From the NCBI RefSeq assembly GCF_012928505.1, contig NZ_JABBJN010000030.1, positions 18,198 through 82,197 on the forward strand: 64,000 nucleotides of DNA, written 5' to 3'. The stretch's first letter is position 1; the number at the start of each line of letters is the position of its first letter. Shown here one piece after another: positions 8,631 through 17,626 of the stretch. The stretch comes from Achromobacter sp. Bel. Its GTDB lineage: Bacteria > Pseudomonadota > Gammaproteobacteria > Burkholderiales > Burkholderiaceae_B. The notes under the pieces are model-generated. The model did no database searches. It was given only the letters and a program-made list of their open reading frames with translations, and was not told the origin of the DNA. A program made the position numbers and the translations under genes.

Positions 8631-9413
8631 TCATGTCGCCGCCGGCTCCTTTCCCCCCACGCCGGCAACCCGGATCCGGTTGTCGACGTCCTGCACGCCG
8701 GCGCATGCGTCCGTGCAGTCTTCAATACGATGCTTGGTGCGGCGGTCTTGCACGGTTCCCTCCAGCGTCACGCAGCCATCCGCCACGGCTACCGACACGT
8801 CGCTGACGTCCAGGCCGCTGTGCGCCAGGTGCTCGCACACGTTTTCCCGCACGCGTTCGTCCGAGCGCGTATAGCCTTTGGGATCCGTCCGCCGCGAACC
8901 GCGGTCGCGCCAGGCGGTCGGCCCGCGGTTGTAGCCACCGCGCTCCGCGGTCTCGAAAGACGCTTCCGGTTCGTCCGCCCATTGCGGGCGGTCGCCGTAA
9001 TAGCCGCCTTCCTCGTCACCATAGGAAGTGGGGCCGCTGTAGGATGGGCTGCGCGATCCATACACCTGCTCACGCTGGTATGACGGGTCCTGGTTCCGGA
9101 AGCCGCCATAGCTGCTTTGGCCGGGGTCCGCGCTGCGGCTGCGCACGCCGCCCCGGGTTTCACGGGCGCCAGGCGCGCGGCTCGTGCCTTCGCCCTGGTA
9201 GCCGAACGAAGGTGCCGGATCGCGCCACGGCTCCTGGTCCCCCGCCCCCGCATGCTGCTGGCGCCGCACGTCGTTGACGGAATCCCGCGGCGCCTGCCCG
9301 CCGGACCGCCCGGGCTGCTGGGCCTGGCGGTAGGGATCGCGGGTGTTGCCGCTGCCGGGATCCCGGTTGAAGTCGTCCTCATCACGCCACGGATATCGTT
9401 GGTCATGGTTCAT
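8631..9413 (-). CDS. BON domain protein with a long Tyr/Gly/Arg-rich disordered N-terminus
   Basis: 260 residues starting MNHDQRYPWRDEDDF. Residues 1 to about 185 are low-complexity and disordered, rich in Gly, Arg, Gln, Ser and Tyr, with recurring SYG/GYY patches. The last 70 residues form a BON domain (DERVRENVCEHLAHSGLDVSDVSV, VTLEGTVQDRRTKHRIED, VQDVDNRI). BON domains bind phospholipid or other envelope surfaces. There is no signal peptide, so the protein is probably cytoplasmic or membrane-associated. The start is set by a perfect AGGAGG six bases upstream; the frame stays open upstream but that part lacks a ribosome site. It probably belongs to an osmotic or envelope stress group with its neighbours. 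Confidence 0.85.
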   Translation of the reverse strand: MNHDQRYPWRDEDDFNRDPGSGNTRDPYRQAQQPGRSGGQAPRDSVNDVRRQQHAGAGDQEPWRDPAPSFGYQGEGTSRAPGARETRGGVRSRSADPGQSSYGGFRNQDPSYQREQVYGSRSPSYSGPTSYGDEEGGYYGDRPQWADEPEASFETAERGGYNRGPTAWRDRGSRRTDPKGYTRSDERVRENVCEHLAHSGLDVSDVSVAVADGCVTLEGTVQDRRTKHRIEDCTDACAGVQDVDNRIRVAGVGGKEPAAT

Positions 9414-9696
9414 GTCGAGCCTCCTGAGAGTAACGATGTTTCCCCTTTGCGCAGTTTCTCCGCGCGGGAACTCGACATTCACGCAGCAAGCGTTGTGCCA
9501 CCCGCCGCGGCGCAGCAACGCCCCCGCGCAAGCCAGCCCGGGAACCGGGCGGCCGGGCATTCCTTACAAGCACAGTAAGAAGTACCGAGGCCTTTTCGGG
9601 AGCGCGGCATCCCCGGGCACGCCACTTGCTGAGGTCTCCGGACGACCTCCCCCCCACTCGCCTCGCGAGCACCATGCTTCGCTTCCGGAGACATTC

Positions 9697-10248
9697 ATGA
9701 ATACTCGTCATCTCACCGCCACCCTGCTTGCCGTTGCGGCACTGGGAGGCGGGCATATCACCATGGCCCAGACGGCTACCCCGCCGATGGCTGCGGAGTC
9801 AAAACTGGACAGTAAAGATCGCGATTTTCTGGAAAATGCCGCGCAGGCCGGGCATATGGAAGTCGAAGGCAGCAAGTTGGCCCTTGAGAAAGCCCGTAGC
9901 GCTGAGGTCAAGACATTTGCGCAGAAGATGATTGACGACCATGGCAAGGCGGGTCAGCAGTTGGCCGCCCTGGCCAAGAAGAAGGGCTATGACGCCCCGA
10001 CCGAACCCTCCCTGATGCAACAGGCAAAGTTGAAGACCCTGGGCCTGCGCGACGACGGCTTTGACAAGGCATATGCCGAGAGCATCGGCGTTTCGGCCCA
10101 CGAGGACGCCGTCAAGCTCTTCCAGGAAGCGTCGAACCAGGCAAAGGATCCCGAGATCAAGCAATTTGCCACCGAAACGCTTCCCACACTTGAGCAACAT
10201 CTTCAAATGGCCAAGTCGCTGGAACAGAGCGTGAAGAAGGCGCCTTAA
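9697..10248 (+). CDS. DUF4142 domain secreted protein
   Basis: A 183-residue exported protein: signal peptide (MNTRHLTATLLAVAALGG, cleavage near AQA), then a helical ferritin-like DUF4142 region. The first half has KDRDFLENAAQAGHMEVEGS and KTFAQKMIDDHGKAGQQL; the second ends with ETLPTLEQHLQMAKSLE. The spaced His and Glu residues are typical of the family, which is often linked to oxidative or osmotic stress in betaproteobacteria. The ATG at 9697 has GGAG six bases upstream. The frame is open much further upstream, but that part lacks a signal peptide and ribosome site. It is divergent from the BON gene. Confidence 0.88.
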   Translation: MNTRHLTATLLAVAALGGGHITMAQTATPPMAAESKLDSKDRDFLENAAQAGHMEVEGSKLALEKARSAEVKTFAQKMIDDHGKAGQQLAALAKKKGYDAPTEPSLMQQAKLKTLGLRDDGFDKAYAESIGVSAHEDAVKLFQEASNQAKDPEIKQFATETLPTLEQHLQMAKSLEQSVKKAP

Positions 10249-10334
10249 GCATGCATGCCAGCCGGACATGCACACGGACCGGGGTGACTTCGGTCCCCCA
10301 CCAACGCTTCACTTGCCCAACAGCGGTGATCGCC

Positions 10335-10622
10335 ATGAATTCCCCCCAACCTGCCTTAACATCCACCCCGGCTGGCAACATCATGATCATCGTCCGCGTG
10401 GGGCCGCAAAGTTCTATGGGCCAATATGCGGACCCACCCGATGCGGCCAATGACGGCATCCTGTCCCCGCCGCCGGACGGCCTGCCGGTTCCGGTGATCC
10501 ACGCCGTGCAAGCCCCTCACCGAATTCGGGTTCCGCTCGCGATCGCCTTGGCGGCAATGCTGTGGATACTGGGCACGATTCTCTTGCTGACGCTTGCCCT
10601 GGCGTACCAGCTCATGGCCTGA
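10335..10622 (+). CDS. Small putative single-pass membrane protein
   Basis: Not recognised. About 95 residues from an ATG at 10335. A Pro-rich hydrophilic first part is followed by one strong C-terminal transmembrane helix (roughly the last 30 residues, starting RVPLAIALAAMLWILG). Internal starts at 10383 and 10416 are also possible, and no candidate has a strong ribosome site. It lies 86 bp downstream of the DUF4142 gene on the same strand. It could be a tail-anchored envelope protein; the alternative is a chance frame, since the region is GC-rich. Confidence 0.4.
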   Translation: MNSPQPALTSTPAGNIMIIVRVGPQSSMGQYADPPDAANDGILSPPPDGLPVPVIHAVQAPHRIRVPLAIALAAMLWILGTILLLTLALAYQLMA

Positions 10623-10686
10623 GACGGCCCTGCGCCGCGGCATGCCGGCGCCAAGCCGGATGGGAACGCGCGGCGGATGCGCGGGC

Positions 10687-12507
10687 TTATTCCTGCGGCG
10701 CGTCCCGGGACGAACGCTGGTGTGCCGTGCCGCCAGCGGCGCTGAGGTTGTAGGCGGTATTGACCAACCCGATGTGCGAAAAGCCCTGGGGAAAGTTGCC
10801 CACCAGCCGCTTGCGCGCCACGTCGTATTCTTCGGCCAGCAGCCCAAGGTCGTTGCGTAACGACAGCAGGCGGCCGAACAGGCGGTGCGCATCGTCCAGC
10901 CGGCCTTGCATGATGTAGGCGTCGGCGAGCCAAAAGCTGCACGCCAGAAACACGCCTTCGTCTCCCGGCAGACCATCGTCGCTGTGCTGCGTCGAGTAGC
11001 GCAGCAGCAGGCCATCGCGCAGCAGTTCGTTTTCGATGGCTTGCACGGTGCCGGTCACGCGCGGGTCGTCCGCCGGCAGAAAGCCGACTTGCGGGATCAG
11101 CAGCAGGCTGGCGTCCAACGCCGTGCCGCCGTAATACTGCACAAACGTATTGCGCTGGGCGTCATAGCCATGCGTGCAGATGTCGGCGCGGATCTCGTCA
11201 GCCAGCGCCCGCCAGCGGTCCACGGGACCTTCCAGCCCGAAGCGCTCGCAGGATTTCACGCTGCGGTCCAGCGCTACCCAGCACATCAGCCGCGAGTGCG
11301 TGAATGCTCGACGCGCCCCCCGCACTTCCCAGATGCCATGGTCGGGCTCGCGCCACAGGTCCTCAAGCGGCGTGAGCAACACCTTCTGCATGCGCCATGC
11401 TTCGGCCAGCGGGGCCAGGTCGGCAACGCGCGCGGCATGCAGGGTCTCGATCAGTTCGCCATACACGTCCAGCTGCATCTGCCCGGCCGCGGCGTTGCCC
11501 AGCCGCACGGGCGCACTCCCCTCGTAACCGGGAAGCCACGGGATGTCGTGTTCGGGCAGCCAGCGCTCGCCGGAAATGCCATACATGATCTGCAGCTGGT
11601 TGGGATGGCCGGCCGCCGCCCGCAACAGCCATTGCCGCCAGGCCTCGGCTTCTTCCCGATAGCCGGCATTCAACAGCGCATACAAGGTCAGGGCGGAATC
11701 GCGCAGCCAGCAATGCCGGTAATCCCAGTTGCGGGTGCCGCCCAATTGCTCGGGCAGCGATGTCGTGGGCGCCGCAACGATGCCGCCGGTAGGCTGAAAG
11801 GTCAGCAGTTTCAAAGTGATCAGCGATCGCACGACGGCGTCTCGCCGTTGCCCCGGGCCATTTTCCCAATGACAGCGCTTGGCCCATTCGCGCCACCACG
11901 CGATGGTGCGGTCCATGCTTTCCAGTCGGTCCGGCACGAAATGCGGCGTCTTGTGCGAACGGTGATACGACAGGGTGAAGGGTACGGTCTCGTCCTGCCG
12001 CACGGTGAACTCGGCCACGCTCTTCATGTCGCGGCCGGTGAGCGGCACGGCCGTATGCAGTTCGACGGCATCCGGCCCGGCAATGGCGCTCAGGCCGTAA
12101 TCGCGCCGGCGCACCCAGGGAACGGCCTGCCCGTAGTTAAAGCGCAGCGTCAGTTCCATCCCCATGTCCACGCGGCCCGACTCGCCCTGCACGATACGCA
12201 CGACATCCACCCGCTCTTCATCATCGCTGAGCGGCATGAAGTCGTAGACGCGCACCACGCCGCCCGGCGTTTCATGACGCGTCTCCAGCACCGCCGTGTC
12301 CGGCAGGTAGCGGCGCGTAGTGATCGCCTCCGGGGAGGTGGGCGCCAGCAGCCAGCGGCCATGGCTGTCGTCGCCCAGCAAGGCCGCAAAGCATGCCGGC
12401 GAATCGAAATGCGGCAGGCAGAGCCAATCGATGGAACCGTCGCGCGCCACCAGCGCGGCCGACAACATGTTGCCGATCAAACCATAGTCTTCAAGGGGCT
12501 TGGACAT
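10687..12507 (-). CDS. Glycoside hydrolase family 15 protein (glucoamylase/trehalase type)
   Basis: A 606-residue GH15 enzyme. The N-terminal beta-sandwich region begins MSKPLEDYGLIGN, then GSIDWLCLPHFDSP. The (alpha/alpha)6 barrel carries GGTRNWDYRHCWLRD near the active site and GDEGVFLACSFWLADAY, where the Glu is the expected catalytic acid/base region. Relatives hydrolyse trehalose, maltose or alpha-glucans to glucose. No signal peptide, so cytoplasmic. The ATG lies four bases after the stop of the upstream glucose dehydrogenase gene, so the two are translationally coupled. An in-frame upstream start inside the SDR gene is rejected because the conserved N-terminus starts at this ATG. Confidence 0.9.
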   Translation of the reverse strand: MSKPLEDYGLIGNMLSAALVARDGSIDWLCLPHFDSPACFAALLGDDSHGRWLLAPTSPEAITTRRYLPDTAVLETRHETPGGVVRVYDFMPLSDDEERVDVVRIVQGESGRVDMGMELTLRFNYGQAVPWVRRRDYGLSAIAGPDAVELHTAVPLTGRDMKSVAEFTVRQDETVPFTLSYHRSHKTPHFVPDRLESMDRTIAWWREWAKRCHWENGPGQRRDAVVRSLITLKLLTFQPTGGIVAAPTTSLPEQLGGTRNWDYRHCWLRDSALTLYALLNAGYREEAEAWRQWLLRAAAGHPNQLQIMYGISGERWLPEHDIPWLPGYEGSAPVRLGNAAAGQMQLDVYGELIETLHAARVADLAPLAEAWRMQKVLLTPLEDLWREPDHGIWEVRGARRAFTHSRLMCWVALDRSVKSCERFGLEGPVDRWRALADEIRADICTHGYDAQRNTFVQYYGGTALDASLLLIPQVGFLPADDPRVTGTVQAIENELLRDGLLLRYSTQHSDDGLPGDEGVFLACSFWLADAYIMQGRLDDAHRLFGRLLSLRNDLGLLAEEYDVARKRLVGNFPQGFSHIGLVNTAYNLSAAGGTAHQRSSRDAPQE

Positions 12508-12511
12508 CGGC

Positions 12512-13330
12512 TCAACCCGCGCCGCGAAAAGCGGCATACAGGGTCATGCCGCCGTCCACGAACAAGGTCGACCCCGTCACGTAGTCGGAATCGTCACTGG
12601 CCAGCCAGGCCACGGCACGCGCCACGTCTTCCGGCTCGCCGATGCGGCCATACGGGATCAGCTTGAGCAGCGACGCCAGGCTTTCCGGCGTGTTCCAGGC
12701 CGGCGCGTTGATGGGCGTGCGTATCGCCCCGGGGGCCACGGAATTGACGCGGATCTTCATCGGCGCCAACTCTTGCGCCAGCGACTGCATCAGCAGCGAC
12801 ACGCCGCCTTTGGACGCCGCATAGTTGGACTGGAACGCCCAAGGAATGACTTCGTGGACCGAACTGATGAAAATGATCTTGCCCGCCGCGGTACCGGCGG
12901 GCGGCTGGGGCGTGCGGTTCAGGAAGGCTCGAACCGCGGCACGGGCGCACAGGAACTGGCCCGTCAGGTTGGTGTCGATCACCTTTTGCCATTGGGCCAG
13001 CGTCATGTCCTGAATGGCGGCCGGCTGTTCGATACCGGCGTTGTTCACCAGTATGTCGACGCCCTGGAAATGATCCTCGGCCACGCGGAACAGATGCTCG
13101 ACGTCGTCCTCACGGTTGATATCGGCTGCCGCGGTGACGGCCAGCCCGCCTGCGCGCGCGATGTCCTGCACGACCTCTGCGCCGCGCCGCGCGGAGTCTT
13201 CATTGGGACGATGGTTCACGACCACCCGCGCGCCCGCCGCCGCCAATTCCAGGGCAATACCGCGCCCGATTCCAGAATTGGCCCCGGTGACGACCGCCAC
13301 GCGCCCCGACAGATCCACTGCATGCCGCAT
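12512..13330 (-). CDS. SDR family oxidoreductase, glucose 1-dehydrogenase type
   Basis: 272 residues. Rossmann motif TGANSGIG near the N-terminus, NNAG, the catalytic Ser in SSVHEVIPW, YAASK for the Tyr-Lys pair, and the ending YVTGSTLFVDGGMTLY. SSVHEVIPW, PGAIRTPINA and GGMTLY closely resemble Bacillus glucose 1-dehydrogenase, which oxidises beta-D-glucose to gluconolactone with NAD(P). AAGGAGAG lies just upstream of the ATG; the longer frame upstream lacks such a site. Coupling to the GH15 gene four bases downstream fits release of glucose followed by its oxidation. Substrate is inferred from resemblance. Confidence 0.85.
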   Translation of the reverse strand: MRHAVDLSGRVAVVTGANSGIGRGIALELAAAGARVVVNHRPNEDSARRGAEVVQDIARAGGLAVTAAADINREDDVEHLFRVAEDHFQGVDILVNNAGIEQPAAIQDMTLAQWQKVIDTNLTGQFLCARAAVRAFLNRTPQPPAGTAAGKIIFISSVHEVIPWAFQSNYAASKGGVSLLMQSLAQELAPMKIRVNSVAPGAIRTPINAPAWNTPESLASLLKLIPYGRIGEPEDVARAVAWLASDDSDYVTGSTLFVDGGMTLYAAFRGAG

Positions 13331-13680
13331 GCTGCTCTCCTTGCGGCGAGCGGGTCCGGTGTTGCTGACTGGCGGATCCACGAGCGCCGCTTTCGATAGC
13401 CAAGCTTGCAGCTTAGTCCCGGACAGGCGTCGGTACAACCATCGGCGGCGTGAGGGATGTTGCCCCGGCCACGCTGCTGGCGGACGTCCTCGCCCAGGTC
13501 CGGCGGATGGCGGCCGCCAGCCGGGTGTAATGCCTCGCCAAGGTTGATTTCATCCAAATTTGCTTGATAACGTACAAGCTCCGGATCGCCATGCGGGCTA
13601 CGCTGCAGGATGGCTGGCGCCAGGGCCCGGCCATCCCCTGCGGTTCCCCTTCCCCCTGCTTCTTCCCGGAGTCACTGACC
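13331..13680. other. Intergenic region between divergent SDR and hydrolase genes
   Basis: About 350 bp, GC-rich like the genes, presumably with the divergent promoters. I see no convincing promoter pair, inverted repeat or small gene. The open frame that runs into the hydrolase from 13564 lacks a ribosome site and family similarity before 13681. Confidence 0.5.
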
Positions 13681-14517
13681 ATGAGCACCATCACTACCCC
13701 CGACGGCGTGCAGATCTACTTCAAGGACTGGGGCCCCAAGACGGCCCAGCCCATCATGTTCCATCATGGCTGGCCCTTGTCGAGCGATGACTGGGACGCC
13801 CAGATGCTGTACTTCGTCGCCAAGGGCTTTCGTGTCATTGCACATGACCGCCGCGGCCACGGCCGTTCCAGCCAGGTCAGCGACGGCCACGACATGGACC
13901 ACTACGCCGCCGACGCGTCGGCGGTGGCCGAGCACCTCGATCTGCGCAACGCCGTCCATATCGGTCATTCGACCGGCGGCGGCGAAGTCGCGCGCTATGT
14001 CGCCAAGTTCGGCCAGCCGCAGGGCCGGGTCGCGCGGGCTGTGCTGGTCAGCGCCGTGCCCCCCTTGATGGTCAAGACCGATGCCAACCCGGGCGGCACG
14101 CCGATCGAGGTGTTCGACGGTTTCCGCTCAGCCCTTGCCGCCAATCGCGCTCAGTTTTTCACTGACGTGGCGTCCGGCCCCTTTTATGGGTTCAATCGCC
14201 CGGGCGCCCAAGTCTCGCAAGGCGTCATCAATAACTGGTGGCGGCAAGGCATGATCGGCTCGGCCAAGGCGCATTACGAGGGCATCAAGGCCTTTTCCGA
14301 AACCGACCAGACCGAAGACCTGAAGGCCATCACCGTCCCCACGCTGGTCATGCACGGCGACGACGACCAGATCGTGCCCATCGACGACTCCTCGCGGCTA
14401 TCGGTCAAACTGCTGAAGAATGGCACGCTGAAGGTGTATGCGGGCTTTCCGCACGGCATGCTGACAACGCACGGCGAGGTCATCAATCCGGATCTGCTGG
14501 CCTTCATCAAGGGCTGA
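13681..14517 (+). CDS. Alpha/beta hydrolase, non-heme chloroperoxidase/esterase type
   Basis: 278 residues with the full catalytic triad: Ser97 in GHSTGGG, an Asp in HGDDDQIVP (about 227-229) and His258 in [19 protein letters not shown] gives the oxyanion-hole region and [11 protein letters not shown] the conserved strand-turn. This matches cofactor-free haloperoxidases/perhydrolases and arylesterases, which are cytosolic serine hydrolases also able to form peracids. GGAG lies nine bases before the ATG. Single gene on the plus strand, followed by a 20-bp perfect palindrome. Confidence 0.9.
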   Translation: MSTITTPDGVQIYFKDWGPKTAQPIMFHHGWPLSSDDWDAQMLYFVAKGFRVIAHDRRGHGRSSQVSDGHDMDHYAADASAVAEHLDLRNAVHIGHSTGGGEVARYVAKFGQPQGRVARAVLVSAVPPLMVKTDANPGGTPIEVFDGFRSALAANRAQFFTDVASGPFYGFNRPGAQVSQGVINNWWRQGMIGSAKAHYEGIKAFSETDQTEDLKAITVPTLVMHGDDDQIVPIDDSSRLSVKLLKNGTLKVYAGFPHGMLTTHGEVINPDLLAFIKG

Positions 14518-14884
14518 TTCCGGCAAGAGAAATGCGTTCCACGGGCGGACCGGTCCGCCCGCCTCTGGACGCTTGCCCACCCTGACCTGCCAATGGCCTA
14601 TATACTTGGCTGTTGCCGACAGCAGATTGGGCGCCAACCGCGCGACAACCTGCGTCGCAACGACGCTTGAACCCGCCCGCGTGGGCGCTCCCCCGGGTCA
14701 GGGTGCTTATCCGCCGTCCATCGCGACGGCGGCGTACCCCTTGAGACCGGCTTCAATCGATACGCTTCGTTGCGGCGCTGCTTGACCTTCTTTTCCCGAT
14801 AGCGCTGTCACTACCTCCATCGCCCCACCCGAGCAAGCCTGAAAAGTGTCTGCCGTTGGGGCCATACGTCTAAGAAGAATCGAC
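14518..14884. other. Intergenic region with a 20-bp perfect palindrome
   Basis: At 14542-14561, CGGGCGGACCGGTCCGCCCG is a perfect palindrome just after the hydrolase stop. It can fold as a hairpin but has no following T run, so it is a weak terminator candidate or a protein-binding site. Further on, CTATATACTT near 14600 could be a -10 element for rnk, without a clear -35. No small gene seen in the rest. Confidence 0.55.
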
Positions 14885-15307
14885 ATGAACGCCTTGCCGC
14901 AAGACAAACTGATCACCGCCCTGGACCACGCCCGCCTGCTGGGCATGATCACCCGCCCCGCCAGCGCCGCGGCGCTGTCGCGCGATGCGATCGACGCGAC
15001 GCAGGAGATCCTGGATTCCGCGCCGATCATCACCCTGGAAGACGTCACGCCGGACATCGTCACGATGCGCTCGCGCATGCGCCTGCTGACCGCCAACGGC
15101 GACGAAATGATCGTCACCCTGTGCTACCCGGCCGACGCCAACCTGGCGCAGGGCCAGGTGTCCGTGCTGTCGCCACTGGGACTGAGCCTGATCGGCTCGC
15201 GCCAGGGCCAGCGCATCACCTGGACCGCGCCCAACCAGACCGAGCACGCCGCCACGATCGAAGAGATCGTCTATCAGCCCGAAGCCGCGGGCGACACCAC
15301 GGCGTAA
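14885..15307 (+). CDS. rnk: Rnk/GreA-GreB family regulator
   Basis: A 140-residue protein of the Gre-factor superfamily. The C-terminal half is the FKBP-like GreA/GreB domain (MIVTLCYPADANLAQGQVSVLSPLG, then a Gly-rich loop and ITWTAP). The N-terminal part is a short helical region, not the long coiled coil with acidic tip of true GreA/B, which matches Rnk (regulator of nucleoside diphosphate kinase) that binds RNA polymerase. ATG at 14885 with a purine-rich AAGAAGAA upstream. It is followed 19 bp later by a co-directional NAD(P)-binding protein gene. Confidence 0.8.
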   Translation: MNALPQDKLITALDHARLLGMITRPASAAALSRDAIDATQEILDSAPIITLEDVTPDIVTMRSRMRLLTANGDEMIVTLCYPADANLAQGQVSVLSPLGLSLIGSRQGQRITWTAPNQTEHAATIEEIVYQPEAAGDTTA

Positions 15308-15326
15308 CGCCCTTCGGGACGCTTCA

Positions 15327-15956
15327 ATGAAGCTGCTGCTGATCGGATCGACCGGCCTGGTTGGCCACCATGTGCTGGACCAGGCGCTGGCCGATCCCCG
15401 CGTGACGGAAGTGGTCTCGATCGCCCGGCGCCCGCTGCCCGCGCACCCCAAGCTGCTGAGCGCCGTGGCCGACTTCGACCGTCTTCCGCCAGAGGCGGAC
15501 TGGTGGCGCGCCGACGCGGTGATCTGCACGCTGGGCACCACCCTGCGCGCCGCGGGTTCCGAGGCCGCCTTTCGCAAGGTCGACCACGACTACCCGCTGG
15601 CCGTCGCCCGCCTGGCGCGCCAACACGGCACGCCGGCCTACGTGCTGAACTCGGCCATCGGCGCCGATGCGTCCTCGCGCTTCTTCTACAACCGCGTCAA
15701 GGGCGAAGTGGAACGCGACCTGGCCGGCCTGGGCTTTGCCTCGCTGACGCTGGTACAGCCCGGATTGATCGGGGGCCGACGCACGGAATTCCGCCTGGGT
15801 GAACGCGCGGCCATCGGCACGCTGACACTGCTGGGCCCGCTGCTGCCGCGCCGTTGGCGGATCAACCCTGCCAGCACGATCGCCCAAGCGATGCTGGAAG
15901 CGGCCATCAACGCATCGCCCGGCATGCACGTCATTACGTCCGATCAACTGGCCTGA
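15327..15956 (+). CDS. NAD(P)H-binding atypical SDR protein
   Basis: 209 residues with the atypical SDR Rossmann start LLLIGSTGLVGHHVL and an ICTLGTT segment, FRKVDHDYPL, then LNSAIGADASSRFFYNRVKGEVE, where Tyr and Lys keep the YxxxK arrangement. It resembles the HTATIP2/YbjT-like oxidoreductase group of unknown substrate. Its last 13 bases overlap the 3' end of the convergent acyl-CoA ligase gene. Probably co-transcribed with rnk. Confidence 0.82.
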   Translation: MKLLLIGSTGLVGHHVLDQALADPRVTEVVSIARRPLPAHPKLLSAVADFDRLPPEADWWRADAVICTLGTTLRAAGSEAAFRKVDHDYPLAVARLARQHGTPAYVLNSAIGADASSRFFYNRVKGEVERDLAGLGFASLTLVQPGLIGGRRTEFRLGERAAIGTLTLLGPLLPRRWRINPASTIAQAMLEAAINASPGMHVITSDQLA

Positions 15957-17611
15957 GCCCCCGCCTCCTGCAACTGGCGCCAGAGGATCTTTCCCGTGCT
16001 GGACTTGGGCAGCGAGTCAACGAATTCCACGATGCGCGGTGCCTTGTAGGCCGCCATGCGCGTGCGCGCCCAGGCGATTACCTCGTCTTCGCGAGCGCTA
16101 TCGCGCGCTTCGGGACGCAACACCAGCAGCGCCTTGACCGTTTCACCGCGACAGACGTCGGGTACGCCAATCACGCAGGCTTCATGGACGGCGGGATGCT
16201 CATACAAGGCATTCTCGACCTCGGCCGGCCAGACCTTGTAGCCCGACGCGTTGATCATGCGCTTCAAACGGTCGGTGACGAAGAAATAGCCGTCTTCGTC
16301 CACGCGCCCCAAATCGCCGGTGCGAAAGTAACGCTCGCCATCCAGCAGGAAGAACGCGTCAGCGTCGGCCGCCGGATTGTTCCAATAGCCCTGCATGATC
16401 TGCGCGCCGCGCGTGACCAGCTCACCGGTCTCGCCGGGCGGCAGTTCCGCAAGCGTCGACGGGTCCACCACCCGCGTATCCACCCCGAACGTCGGCACGC
16501 CGATGCATTGGCGCTTGTTGCGCTGCATCGGGTTGCAATGCAGGAATGACGCCGTCTCGGTCAGTCCGTAGGCCTCGTTGAAGATGATGCCGTAGCGTTC
16601 GGCCAGCATCGTCGCCACCGCTTCGGGCATGGGCGCGCCGCCGCCGCACAGCAACGCCAGGTTGGACAAGTCGAACGATTCGATGCCGGGCTGCGCGAAG
16701 AAATCCACGATCATTGCGGGTGGCGCGGCCCAAACGCTGACCCGGTGGCGAGCCATCAATTGCGCCGCCACCTGGCGGTCCCAGCGCGGCAGCAGGACGA
16801 CGGTGGCCCCCAGCAAGATCGGCAGGTTCATGCAATTCTGCATGCCCAGCAGATGAAACATGGGCGCCACCCCCATGATGACGGCCTCGGCCGTCAGGCC
16901 CCGCCACAGCTGCGATCCCGTCACCGCCGCGCCCAGCGTGCCGTGCGTGTGCCGGCACCCCTTGGGGCGGCCGGTGGTTCCCGACGTGTAGGGCAGCAGG
17001 CACAGGTCCCCGGCCTTCGCCTTGTGCGGCAAGGGTGGCGCGTTGACGGCCAGCGCGCCGTACCACGGCACGCCGCCCGCGACATCCGGCGCGCGCCGCG
17101 GCGCGGCGATCCAGTCCGGGGGCGCCAAATCACCGTCGCCCGGCCCCAGATAATCCGAATAGGCATGAACGATGACCCGGTCCAGCCGGCCGTCGTCCAC
17201 AAAACCCGCCAAGCGGCTGGCCAGTTCCTGTGCCGCGAACGCCACGCGGGCGCCGCTGTCTTCCAGGTAGTGCGCCAGTTCGTCAGGGGTGCTCATCGCG
17301 TTCACCGGCACCACCACGGCCTCGGCGCGCAGGATGGCGTAGTAGGCGATGATGAACTGCGGGCAGTTCTGACTGAACAGCAGCACGCGGTCGCCCGCCT
17401 TCACGCCGGCGCCGTGCTGCAGATAGCCGGCCATCGCGTCGACCTCGCGCTTGAGCCGCGCGTAGTCCAGCACCGTGTCATAGAACACGATGGCGGGCTT
17501 GCCGGGATACCGCGTGGCCGAGGCCTCCAGGTTGAAGACCAGGCTGGACTGGGGTTGGCTGATCTCATGCGGCAGGCCCTTGGGCCAGTATTGATGATGC
17601 GCTTGCTGCAT
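15944..17611 (-). CDS. AMP-binding acyl-CoA ligase (second ligase of the cluster)
   Basis: 555 residues of the ANL superfamily. The ATP/AMP P-loop is YTSGTTGRPKG; later come YGLTETASF, YFRTGDLGRVDEDGYF with the hinge Asp, and SSTGKILWRQL with the catalytic Lys near the end. The enzyme activates a carboxylic acid to its CoA thioester via an adenylate. Ribosome site GGGGAG before ATG 17611. It is the last gene of a seven-gene minus-strand operon with acyl-CoA dehydrogenase, SDR, two hydratase halves, thiolase and another ligase. Having two ligases suggests two substrates, or a starting acid plus a shortened intermediate. Confidence 0.9.
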   Translation of the reverse strand: MQQAHHQYWPKGLPHEISQPQSSLVFNLEASATRYPGKPAIVFYDTVLDYARLKREVDAMAGYLQHGAGVKAGDRVLLFSQNCPQFIIAYYAILRAEAVVVPVNAMSTPDELAHYLEDSGARVAFAAQELASRLAGFVDDGRLDRVIVHAYSDYLGPGDGDLAPPDWIAAPRRAPDVAGGVPWYGALAVNAPPLPHKAKAGDLCLLPYTSGTTGRPKGCRHTHGTLGAAVTGSQLWRGLTAEAVIMGVAPMFHLLGMQNCMNLPILLGATVVLLPRWDRQVAAQLMARHRVSVWAAPPAMIVDFFAQPGIESFDLSNLALLCGGGAPMPEAVATMLAERYGIIFNEAYGLTETASFLHCNPMQRNKRQCIGVPTFGVDTRVVDPSTLAELPPGETGELVTRGAQIMQGYWNNPAADADAFFLLDGERYFRTGDLGRVDEDGYFFVTDRLKRMINASGYKVWPAEVENALYEHPAVHEACVIGVPDVCRGETVKALLVLRPEARDSAREDEVIAWARTRMAAYKAPRIVEFVDSLPKSSTGKILWRQLQEAGAQAS

Positions 17612-17626
17612 TCGTGTCTCCCCGCC

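Noticed and set aside
10885..12666. Long open frame on the plus strand opposite the GH15 gene (over 590 codons)
   Set aside because: Antisense to a well-conserved enzyme; rich in His/Arg/Gln/Ala as expected from third-position GC bias; no ribosome site or recognisable domain.
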